Assembly (NCBI GenBank): GCA_026770575.1
Contig: MU657175.1
Span: 589,758-640,953 of the forward strand
Origin: Pelagophyceae sp. CCMP2097
Lineage: Eukaryota > Sar > Pelagophyceae
DNA length: 51,196 nt
Direction of reading: 5' to 3'
Numbering within the stretch: the stretch's first letter is position 1; every line of letters begins with the position of its first letter. The position numbers were made by a program, and so were the translations under genes. Shown piece after piece: positions 23,004-32,317 of the stretch. Under the pieces are notes generated by a model. That model searched no databases, was not told the origin of the DNA, and saw nothing but the letters and a program-made list of their open reading frames with translations.

Positions 23004-26000
23004 ATGGACATTGAGGTGGAGGGCGACGATGCGTCGGGCATGAAGGCCGGCGACGCCGAGGCGGAGTTCTCGCTGTCGGCGTTTGAGGCGCTGGAGCGCG
23101 ATTTCAACGAGGTGCTGCAGACGCTCTCCGCGGACCGGTCGCTGGACCGCTTCCGCGCCGAGTACGAGAAGATCCACCGCGCGCTGAAGCGATCCCACGA
23201 GTACACCCTCGAGCGGCGTCCGGGCGACGACGGCCCTCGAAGGGGGCGCCGGCCCGCGCGGGAGAGGTTTCTTCAGAGACGGCGGCCGGCGGCCGTCGTC
23301 GCGGCATGCGAGATTGGGCATGCGATCCGACGATGCCGTCTCGCTCGAAATGGCCTCGTGTCTTGGGACTCGATGCGCTCCCGGCGCTCGAGTTTGACCG
23401 CGAAACTAGGCACGAGCGCAAGCTGATCAAGAAGGTGCGCGAGCTCAACACGGAGATCGTCAACAATGCGTCCAAGGTGCGCAGCATCGCCATCCCGAGC
23501 GGCCCTCGAACACGGCCCCTCGAAGACGGCCCCTCGAAACGGCCCCCTTGAAACGGCCCCTCGAACCGGCCCCTTGAAACGGCCCCTTTCTCCGGCCCGT
23601 TTCACACGCGCGGCGCAGGTGCACACGGCTTTGAAGCTTTCTCAGGACGACCAGGCGACGATCTCGACGCTTCGCAAGGAGATCGAAAAGGCGTGGAAGA
23701 TGGTCGACGCTGCGCAGCAGAAAGAGACGCGCGCAAAGGACACCATCGCCCAGCTCACCGACGAGATCTCAAACCTCTCCAAGCTCGTCGAAAAGGGCGC
23801 CAAGCTCAGCGGCGGCCAGGAGTCTTTTGGCCGCGTCGTTTTCCGCGCCGCGGGGCAGGCGCCCTCGAATTGCAAGAGTCGGGCGAAGAGTCGGGCGAAT
23901 GGCGAGGCGATTCCTGTAGGTCCATGGTCAAGGAGCTTGTGGCGACGCGGGACGAGCTGCAGCGGCAGTCGGATGAGCAAGTTGCGATGACAAAGAATTT
24001 GGAAGTACAGCTTACGGAGATGAATCGGCAGCACGAGGACCTTCAAGTCTCCGTGGTGGCGTCGCGGGCCAAGGTCGAGGCCGTCGAGGAGCAGCTTTTA
24101 GCGCGGCAGGCCGAGGTGCAAAGGGAGCAGCGCCGCCGCGAGCGCCTCGACCGAGAATTGAGAGAGACTCGGACCACTCTGGAGAGACGCCAGGGCGAGC
24201 AGGAGGACCTTGCTGGCGAGGTGGAGACGTTGCAGGCTTCCATCGCGCAGCTTGAGAAGCAACTGAATGATGCGCGGAACACGATGGACAAGTACCTGCG
24301 GGACTACGACACTCTTTACCAGCGCACGCAAAAGTTGACCGAGGACCTCGAAGAGCAGATCACCAAGAACCAGCAGCAGCATCTCGAAAACGTCTCGCTT
24401 GACAAAGAGGTCAAGGTGCGCAAGGACGAGATCACTCGCCTTTCGATCGCAACTGGCCAGCTCGAGCGCAAGGTCGAGCGCGAGCACCGCAGCGCAGTCA
24501 CCTACAAAAGGCTGCTGGACGAGTCGAAGACGCCTCTGCTGACTGCGCAGATGGAGATGACGGCGCTTCGGAAGGAGTTGGATTCGTTTAAATCTCTGAC
24601 GGAGAAGCACGAGAAGGAGCAACACGTCCTGGAAAGAGAGGCCAAGATCGCGAAGAAAGAGACGTTCAACGCCGAGCAGCGCGTGCACGTCGCGCAGACT
24701 CACGTGCAGGAGCACGAACGGATCGCGTACTCGCTCGAGTCGGAGATGAACGTTTTAAAAGCGGAAATCGTGAAACAGCGAAAGGTGCTGTATCAGCTCG
24801 GCAAGGAGCGCGAGCGCTACGGCGTCGAGGCCTCGGAGCAGCGGCACTTGTATCTTCAGGCCATGGAGGAAGTCAAGGCCGGCGACATGCGCTGCGCCGA
24901 ACTGGCCAAGAACAGCGTAGATTGGGAAGCCAAGCTGAAGCAGCAGCAGCACCTCTACGAGAAAGTGCGCGGCGAGCGCAATCTGTACAGCAAGAACTTG
25001 ATCGAGGCGCAGGACGGCATCTCGGAGCTGAAAAGGAAGTTCAAGGTCCAGAACCACGCCTCGGTCCAATTAAAGATGGAGCTCACGGCCAAGGACAAGG
25101 CGGTCGTCGGATTGGACCAGGAGGTGAAGAAGCAGGCGAACGTGGCGGGCCACGGCCACGAGCTGCTCGCGAAGATGCGGAAAATGCTCGAGTCGAACGA
25201 CGACGTGATCAAGAAGCAGGACGGAGAGATCCGCAGGCATACCTCCATTATCAAGAGGATGAGCGACGAGGGAGAGACGCAGAAGAAGGAGTACGACCAG
25301 ATCATCATGGAGCGCGACCTGCTGGGGACGCAGCTCATCCGCCGGAACGACGAGCTGGCCCTCCTCTACGAGAAACTCAAGATCCAAATCTCCACGTTGC
25401 GCAAAGGCGAGGCGCAGTACGCGCACCGCGTCGCAGACGTCTTCGTCTTGCGCTTGAAGGTGCGCCCCTCTTGCCTTTTGTACGGCGCCACTTTTTTTCC
25501 GGCAGGTGCGCGACGTGCAGAGAGAGCTCGCCATCTCCAGCGGCTCTTCGGCGCAGCTGGACGACCTGCGCCGGGAGCTCATCGCGGCGCAGCGCGAGCT
25601 TTTGCAGGAGAAGACCAAGGTGAAAGCGCTGTCGGAGGAGCTGGAGAACCCGATGAACGTGCACCGCTGGAGGAAGTTGGAGGGCAGCGACCCGGCCACG
25701 TTTGAAATGGTGCAGAAGATCCAGATGCTGCAGAAGAGGCTCATCGCCAAGACGGAGGAAGTGGTGGAGAAGGACTTGTTGGTCCAGGAGAAGGAGAAGC
25801 TTTACGGCGAATTGAAGCACATCCTGGCGAGGCAGCCAGGCCCCGAGGTGGCCGAGCAGCTGGGGGTCTACCAGGCCTCGCTGCGCCAAAAGACGAGGCA
25901 GATGAAGGGTATGGCCAGCGAGCTGAACATGTACCAGGCCCAGGCGCGGCACCGGCGACTTTGGACCCCAAGACTCCTTGCTCGTCCAAAGTCGCCCCAA

Positions 26001-26562
26001 GAGCCCACTCAAGAGGGGCCCGAGACTCAAGGCCCGACGACGATGGGCCCGAGACAAAGGCCCCTTTGACCACGTCGCGAGACCGGGGCGGAGAGTCACA
26101 GATCTCGCACACTCGTCAAAGGAGTCGCTCGAGGAGAGGGCCCCGCATCTCATCTTCCGCTCATCCGCCAATTCAGGTCAACGAGTTCAAGTACGAGGTG
26201 GAGCGCCTTTCTCGCGAGCTCAGCGACGTGAAGCGCAAGTACTACGAGCAGAAGCGGCGCGAGCAACTGGCGAAAGAGATTGACGACGAGGACAACTCGC
26301 TGGGTAAGTTGCCGCGCCCGAGACGCGGGAAACCCGGGCCCTCACAACGACGTGGCACAAACGAGTCAGAGGCCGGCTTGCGCCGGGCGAGACGCTGCTT
26401 GGATCGTACGCACAAACGGTCCGGAGCGCGTGCCTGAATCATTCCGTCGCCGTCTCCGCCCTCACGCCATCTTCTCTAGGCAAGCTCCAGGCCCAGCAGC
26501 AGCTCGCCGCCGCGCAGGCCGCCAAGACGCGATTCACCGGCGGCGGCTTCGCTATCAGGTAG
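23004..26562 (+). CDS. CFAP58: CFAP58, ciliary coiled-coil protein
   Basis: Seven exons, join(23004..23200, 23410..23476, 23619..23821, 23920..25459, 25506..25943, 26177..26303, 26480..26562), close to 884 aa, about the length of animal CFAP58. The protein is nearly all coiled coil. Signature stretches: FEALERDFNEVLQTLSADRS at the start, HTALKLSQDDQATISTLRKE, LYEKVRGERNLYSKNLIEAQ, LIRRNDELALLYEKLKIQ, EELENPMNVHRWRKLEGSDP, EEVVEKDLLVQEKEKLYGEL and the terminal RFTGGGFAIR. CFAP58 (CCDC147) is needed for motile cilia and sperm flagella, so the organism, or a stage of it, probably makes a flagellum. Intron 25944-26176 appears to start with GC (see findings). Intron 23822-23919 uses a GTCTTT donor. 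The second intron holds a minisatellite. Confidence 0.95.
23501..23590. repeat. Minisatellite in CFAP58 intron 2
   Basis: About six degenerate units of 13-16 bp with core ggcccc(t)cgaaac / ggccccttgaaac fill most of the intron 23477-23618. Unit boundaries vary by one to three bases. Confidence 0.85.
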
Positions 26563-27261
26563 GCCCGCCATGGCCGCAAAGCACTGCGCTAGCGGCGCCG
26601 AGGCCAAAGGCCGCCCGCGGGCGCTCGTAACAAAGCCATTTCCTTCTTCGCCGGCGCATCAAAGGCGCGCTCCCGGGGACGCCATCGCAGCGGCGCGCCG
26701 CAGGCGCCTCTGGGTCCCTCGCATGGCGCTTCCAGGGGCTCGCGCGAGTGCGCCACCACGAATGCAAGAGGGACGGTGCTCGAGTCCAAGGAATGCACAA
26801 CGACGTCAACATTAGAGTGCGACGTTCCAGAGCCGCGCAAAGGGCCCCGCAGGGGCCGAGAGCCTACCACTATCTAAGCACTGTATGGCTTTCCCCCCTC
26901 CACGACACGCGTCGATACGTGAATATTCTTCCCCCCTGGCGGCATCAAGTGGTTTTCTCACCCCTGCACTTCCACGACACGCTCGTGTAAGCCATCCCCC
27001 GCATGCAAATTTGGCTCTCGTCCAGTACACGGGGCGTCCGGCGCGTCCATGACCTTGAGGTCACGCCATCCCTGGGATCCTTCCAGGATATTTTAGGAAT
27101 CCGAGGAAGCTTCCGGGTTTCTGCGGCGGCTCGCGGCGCCTCGCTCTGAGACTCTGGGCGCCTCTCGTGGCGCTTCGGGAGTGCGCCGCCACGTACGATC
27201 GGGGCCGCCGGGATGCAAGAGGTGCTCCCTCGAGTCCGAGACCATGCATTAGACTCTAATG
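26563..27261. other. Intergenic between CFAP58 and the WD40 remnants
   Basis: No intact gene is seen. The segment 26700-26838 is a diverged copy of 27138-27289 (both contain gagtgcgcc, gatgcaagag or a near match, and a shared 28-base end), so a WD40 3' end was duplicated here. The rest holds small chance frames. Confidence 0.5.
26811..26838 (-). pseudogene. Remnant of a WD40 gene 3' end (copy 1)
   Basis: On the minus strand this encodes ARLWNVAL followed by a stop, the last strand of a WD repeat. Its 28 bases match 27262-27289 with one difference. No upstream WD repeats remain in frame, so it is read as a duplicated, decayed 3' end. Confidence 0.55.
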
Positions 27262-27541
27262 ATTAGAGTGCGACGTCCCAGAGCCGCGCCGTGCTGTCGT
27301 CGCCCACCGTCACGACGCGCGCGCCGTCGGGCGAGAACGCGCAGCACATAATGCCGGGCAGTTCAAAGATGTCTAGGACCGGCGCGGCGCCAAGTGCATC
27401 TTCGGGGGCCAGGGCTAACGCCATGCACCGATCCAAAGGCCGAGCTTGAGCTCTCGAGCAGAGAGGTGTGGCGTGGTGCACGTTGGGTTGCACTTTGGGG
27501 AAAAGCCAGGAGGCGCGCTGCGCAAGGAGCCGTACATGCAC
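27262..27541 (-). pseudogene. WD40 3'-exon fragment (copy 2)
   Basis: The minus-strand frame encodes one good WD repeat, LPGIMCCAFSPDGARVVTVG followed by DDSTARLWDVAL and a stop. Upstream residues (ALAPEDALGAAPVLDIFE) could be the preceding strand, but beyond that the frame loses all WD character, and the ABHD12-like gene begins on the other strand at 27670. A complete WD40 protein cannot be assembled here; a truncated gene or an unrecognised short gene with an unseen upstream exon are the alternatives. Confidence 0.5.
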
Positions 27542-27669
27542 GTGGTCATCGCCGCGAACTGTTCGGCCAAAGATTTTTGGATTTCTGGGAATCCGGGTTT
27601 CCCGGACGAGTGTTTACGTGACTGAACAAGGGTCTTTAAATTTTCCGCCGCCGCGCTGTCGACGCGGCC

Positions 27670-29129
27670 ATGGCCGATGCGATGAGGGCGATGTGGCTGT
27701 CGAAGGTGGTTGTGCGGCTTTGGTCATCACCGCGTAGCTGTGTGGCTTTGGTCATCACCGCGGCACTGGCCGCTGGCACGTGGCTCCTGTTCGGCCTCCG
27801 CCGAGAAACGCGCGAAAAGAGATGGCAAGCGCTCTGCCGCCATGTCATATTCATGCACGCCGTCTGCGCCAGGTGCGGACGCGTCGGCATGTTGGAGAGT
27901 GGCCCGCGGATCGTCTTCACCGCGCAGGCGCGTGCTCCGCCAGCTGCGCGACCCGGAGGCGTTCTTCTACTCGCTCTGCGCGCGCAATGTCGACGCGACG
28001 GCGGCCGACGGCGTTTTGCTGCGGGGGTGGCACATTGTCGCAGCCGGCGAGCCAACGCACCCCGCAGCGTCGGGGCTCGTCAGAAGGCGCGAAGAGCCCG
28101 GGCCGTCGCAGCAAAGATGGAATCGTGAGGACTCGATACACGCCGGGCGATGCCGCCTCGTAGGCTGCGCGTGGCTGCAGCGGGCCCCGCGGGCCGCGAC
28201 GCCGCCTGCGCGGCGCAGCTGCGTTCTGCGGAACTCGTCATCATCTTCTTTCACGGCAATGGCGGCTCCAGAGGCGGCGTCTTCGGTGAGCGCCGGCGTC
28301 CGTAGACATTTTTGTCCGCAGCGGTTCGTTCGCAAGGGACGGGCTCGACAAGAGACGAGTTCGACGACAGCCCGCCTCGGCCGGAATGGCGCCTCGTTCC
28401 GGTTTACCACGTCTTCGGAATGCCCTTTGATGCCTCTTCAGTGATGCCTCGCTGCTAGGCCGCGCGCCTTCGGCGCGCGTCGAGGTCGTCCGCGCGTTGT
28501 CGACGCACTTCGGCGCCCACGTCCTAACCTTCGACCTGCGCGGCTACGGCGACTCTGGCACGAGCGAGGGCAAGCAGTGCTCGCCTTCTGAAGCAGGGTC
28601 CGTTCTGGACGCGAATGCGGTCTACGAGTATGTCGTGTCGCAGACGAGCCCGGACACGAAAATTGCCATCTACGGCCAGTCCCTCGGCACGGCCATCGCT
28701 TCGCGCTGCGCCGTCGACGCCACTCTGCGAGACCGGAAGCCTGCAGCCTTGATCCTCGACGCGGCGTTCCCTTCTTTAAGAGCCGCGGCCCTGACGTACC
28801 CGCTCACGATGTGGCTCGCGCCGCTCCTCGGCGCAATGGGCGTTTTGGACGCCGTCCTCGACTCTTTACCAGACAAGTTCGAGTCGCAAGTTCCAGTTTT
28901 AGACGCTTCGATTCCACTCTTGATTTTCCACAAAACTCTCGACGCGGTCATCCCGATCCGCCTCGGCCGCCAAGTCTTCGAAAAGGCGCTGCAGGGACGC
29001 GGCGACAAGGCGACCACGACTTTTGTCGAGATTGAGACCGCCGTCTGCCGCATGCGGAAACACCACGTCGACTCCTTCACGCACTCGAAATGGGTCGACG
29101 CCATGGCCGCGGTCCTACTGCCCAACTAA
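27670..29129 (+). CDS. ABHD12: ABHD12-like alpha/beta hydrolase with N-terminal signal anchor
   Basis: Exons 27670..27872, 27928..(about 28068 or 28104), 28164..28285 and 28459..29129; the end of exon 2 is not settled because two donors fit the phase. The N-terminus holds a hydrophobic span (CVALVITAALAAGTWLLFGL), a likely single membrane anchor. The hydrolase fold follows: DGVLLRGWHI, ELVIIFFHGNGGSRGG (oxyanion-hole region), FDLRGYGDSGTSEG, nucleophile elbow IYGQSLGTAIASR, acid LDAVIP and a His in RKHHVDSF. This is the catalytic triad layout of ABHD12/ABHD13, which in animals are membrane (lyso)phospholipases. GQSLG replaces the commoner GHSLG. It converges with the minus-strand gene ending at 29194, leaving 64 bp. 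The substrate is unknown. Confidence 0.85.
27711..27762. repeat. 24-bp repeat with 28-bp spacing in ABHD12-like exon 1
   Basis: The text ggctttggtcatcaccgcg occurs in copies at 27711-27734 and 27739-27762 with one difference. The 28-bp spacing is not a multiple of three, so the two copies are read in different frames (RLWSSPR, then ALVITA) within the signal-anchor exon. Confidence 0.85.
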
Positions 29130-29193
29130 CTTTGGCACCACTCCCGGGACGTCAAAGAGGAGTACGTTATCAGATCACAGCTCCGTCGGGGGC

Positions 29194-29703
29194 TCAGTCG
29201 TCGTACTCGGAGTCGCTGTCTGGGACGAACTTCTTCGGTGGGGGCTTGGTCGCTTTCGTCGCCTTCGTTGGGGCCTTGGTCTTCCGCGCGGGCGGCTTGG
29301 ACGGCGCCGCCCGCGCCGGCGGCCGCACGGGCTTGTGCGCCGGCGGCCGCACGGGCTTGTGCGCCGGCGGCGCCTTTGCAGCCTGGGTCGCAGCCTTGGC
29401 CGCAGGCTTAACCGCCACCTTGGCCGGCTCCGACGACGGGGCCTTGGCCGCGGGCGCCGACGACGGCGCCTTGGCCGCGGGCGCCGACGACGGGGCCTTT
29501 TGCGGCGGCGGCGCCTTGGCCGGCGTCGGCGCCCTCTGCAGCTGCGGCTGCGCCGCCGCCTTGGCCTTCTTCTCGGCGGCGCCGTTGGAGGGCTGCGCGG
29601 CGTGCACGTTCTCCAGAGTGCCCCCGTAGGCCTCGTAGCAGCACGGGTCGAAGCCGCGCATCAAATCCAGCAGGTCTTTACGCCGCTCCGCGTGCGTCTG
29701 CAT
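29194..29703 (-). CDS. Ala/Pro/Lys-rich basic protein with acidic tail, function unknown
   Basis: A single open frame of 169 aa starts at the ATG at 29701-29703. The first about 30 residues (ERRKDLLDLMRGFDPCCYEA) look like folded protein. The remainder is a low-complexity basic tail with internal repeats, KAPSSAPAA three times and PPAHKPVR twice, then ends PDSDSEYDD. The composition resembles linker-histone or nucleolar tails, but no globular H1 domain is present. It may be a small chromatin or RNA-binding protein, or the last exon of a longer gene; no upstream exon could be joined. Strong GC3 and strand-specific repeats argue for real coding. Function is not assigned. Confidence 0.5.
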   Translation of the reverse strand: MQTHAERRKDLLDLMRGFDPCCYEAYGGTLENVHAAQPSNGAAEKKAKAAAQPQLQRAPTPAKAPPPQKAPSSAPAAKAPSSAPAAKAPSSEPAKVAVKPAAKAATQAAKAPPAHKPVRPPAHKPVRPPARAAPSKPPARKTKAPTKATKATKPPPKKFVPDSDSEYDD

Positions 29704-30020
29704 CGCGCGAGCGGGGGGCGGGCGCGGCGCGATCTTTCGAAGGATTCGAGCTTCTACGAAAGATCGCCCAAAAAGGCTCTGCGAAGAAAAATTGAAGATC
29801 TAGAAGAAATGGCCGGAGAAATGGCTCTACGAGGCCGACGGCGACCCATCCAAGGACCCTGCGCCCCCTCGGGGCTGCCGGGCGGGGCCCGCGCGACCAA
29901 GTTGTGCCCTGCAAAAAGAGGGCTCTTCAGAGATGGCGCTTGGGTGTTCGTTACTACTCAAAGGGCACTTCCGTCGGGCCGCAGTCTCAGCGGCCGGGCC
30001 GCGCGCGCACCGGGGAGCGC
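29704..30020. other. Gap between the basic-protein gene and SRP receptor alpha
   Basis: This 317-bp space contains the 3' end of the SRP receptor gene and the probable promoter of the basic-protein gene, both on the minus strand. No further gene or repeat is recognised. Confidence 0.4.
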
Positions 30021-32255
30021 TCAGCTGAAGAGCGCGTTGACGACGGCGTTGACCTATCGGCGATTCGATGCCGCTCGGCCATTCCGCGTCGCGCCCGTCC
30101 GACCGCTCGCCTCTGCCGCCCGCTGTGGCACGACTGCGACGGGGTCTCCCGGGTCGCGTCTTGCGTGTTTCCCAACGGGCACAGACGCGGGTTTCGACGG
30201 AGAGCTTCTTCAAGTGAGTATATTTCTGCCCCACACCAATGAACATGATGGGCTGGCCCGTCTTGTACGTCATTGAGAGCGTCGCGCCGACCTTGTCGTC
30301 AATCGTGTCGAACTTGGTCAGGACGAGGCCGTCGATGCACCGGCCGTTGCCTAGAGCGGAGAGCGTGCAGGAACGTGGCGAGAGTCCCCAATGAACCAAA
30401 TCTGTCTGTGAAGACGCACCGCAAAAGCTCTGGAGTGCAGAGTTGAACATGTTCAACTGGTCGATGCCGTCGTTGCCAACTAACGCTTCGCCGACGAAGA
30501 GGATGAGGTCCGGATCGTTGACGGTGACTAATTTGGCCAATTCGCGCATGAGTTTATCATTATTCTGCATCCTCCCCGCCGTGTCGATCAGCACGCAGTC
30601 GCGCTTCTGCGCCTTTGCATGGTCCAGCGACGACTTTGCGACGTCGGAGGGGTCCTTTAAGTAGCCCTTTTCGTAGAGTTCGACATCGAGGCACCGCGCG
30701 TGCGACCGCAGCTGCTCCACCGCGCCGGACCGGAACGTGTCGCACGCCGTGATCTGCACGTCGACGCCGTGCTCCTTTAAATAGTACGCGACTTTCGATA
30801 AAGTGGTCGACTTGCCGACTCCGTTGATACCCACGAAGACGATTGAGTACGGCCCCTTGCGCCGGCCCTTTGCAGCGAGCACCTCGCGCAAGACGTCCGT
30901 CGACTTGCGCGGCGTCAGCACTCTGGCGACGGCGTCCTTTAAAGCGTCGCGGATCAAGGTTTTCGCCCTCCCGAACCTTGCGACCTTCTTCCCCACGATG
31001 GACGACGTCACGCTCGCGCAAATGTCCGCCGCAATCTCCACGGCCACGTTCTTCTCCTCCAGGCGCTGCCTCAAAGTGTCCATGATGGGGGCGATCTGTT
31101 CAGCGGTGAGGATGGTCTCGCCGGTGATGCTGCCCATCAAACCCACGCCCTTTGCGAACCACGACTTTTTCGAACTTGCGTCCTCAATCGTCTCAACGAC
31201 GTAGTCGTCGTCCTCATCGTCGTCGATCGCCAGCTCATCCTCGACGTCCCACGCCGCGGCCTCGCCGCGCTCCGGCATCCTCGCTTTCATCTCGGCAGCC
31301 GACCGCGCCTCGTCCGGGTCCACGTCTTTATCCGCGCTCCGGTCCAGGCAGGCGGCCTCCTTGGCCGATAACTTTTTCGTCGAGTCGGCCCAAACGGTCT
31401 TCTTCTTCCCGGCCTCCGCGGCCGCCTTGGGCAAAGGCGCCGATGAGGCCTTCCCGGGCACCTTGCGGCCCTTGGCCAGCGCGCCGCGTTTCTTCAACTT
31501 ATCCTCGACGGACTCCTCGACAGACTCCGCGGGGCCATCGTCGTCGTCGGCGACGGCGGCAGGGGCGGCCTTTGGCGCGGCGGCCTTTGCCTTCTCAACC
31601 GGCGCCGCCCGCATCGCCGCCTTGGCGCGCAGGCGCAGCCTAGGCGTGGAGGCGTGGGCGCCGACGCCGAGGCGAGGCGGAAAGGCGCACTGCGAACAAG
31701 AGACTCACTTGCCATCGAGGGCCGCCTCAATCGACGTGAAAGTGGCGTCGTACGCCGACGCCAAAAACACGCCCTTGAACTGCGCCGAAAACGCCGCCTT
31801 CATCGACTCGAGCCTGCAATGTCGTGTGGAGAGGCCGCGCACATTCGAGGCGAGCACTTGGTCGAAAAACGCACAGCTCCGGGACAAAGTCCAGCGCCAG
31901 GGATTTCTGCGAGACCACTACGATCAGCGCGTCCGCCTCGTTCACCGGCCGCCAGTGGCACGCGTACCTGCAGACGGAGTCGAGGCGCAGCCGGGAGGGC
32001 GTCGGGGCTCACGAGTCAATCGTCGCAGACTGATCGACGCCGCCTATTTAACGGTAATCACGGATGCATCCTGGACGGCGAGGCGCCGCCTCGCTCCTTG
32101 ATACGCGGGCTCGTCGAGCACGCACCCTTCTCCTCGAGCAGTACGTTGGATATTAGCGCCGAAACGGGATCCCCGCGGACCTTGCCCAGCGCGCGCGACC
32201 AGTGCACGCGCCCGCCGCGGTCGAAGATGACCGCGTAGTCCAAGGGGAGGCCCAT
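30021..32255 (-). CDS. SRPRA: Signal recognition particle receptor subunit alpha
   Basis: Six exons, complement(30021..30053, 30199..30350, 30420..31639, 31709..31813, 31875..31967, 32062..32255), close to exactly 598 aa. The N-terminal SRX domain begins MGLPLDYAVIFDRGGRVHWS and continues with NEADALIVVVSQKSLALDF. This is the fold that binds SRP receptor beta at the ER membrane. A charged linker with a run of Asp/Glu follows. The NG GTPase domain has GINGVGKST (G1), ACDTFRSGAVEQLR (G2 region), LIDTAGRM (G3), LTKFDTIDDKVGA (G4) and GVGQKYTHLKKL. The last 33-nt exon supplies VNAVVNALFS, the usual amphipathic end. It receives ribosome-SRP complexes for co-translational targeting. The start codon lies 62 bp from the inverted-repeat element at 32318. 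Confidence 0.95.
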
Positions 32256-32317
32256 GGCGTCGCAGGGCACCGTGGCACTCGGTGAACCTTCGCCTACACG
32301 GAGCTTTAGAGGTAACT

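Noticed and set aside
29023..30276. 417-codon plus-strand frame over the basic-protein gene and SRPRA 3' end
   Set aside because: Its Arg-Gly-Leu repeats are the antisense of the Ala/Pro/Lys repeats, and it crosses verified SRPRA exons.
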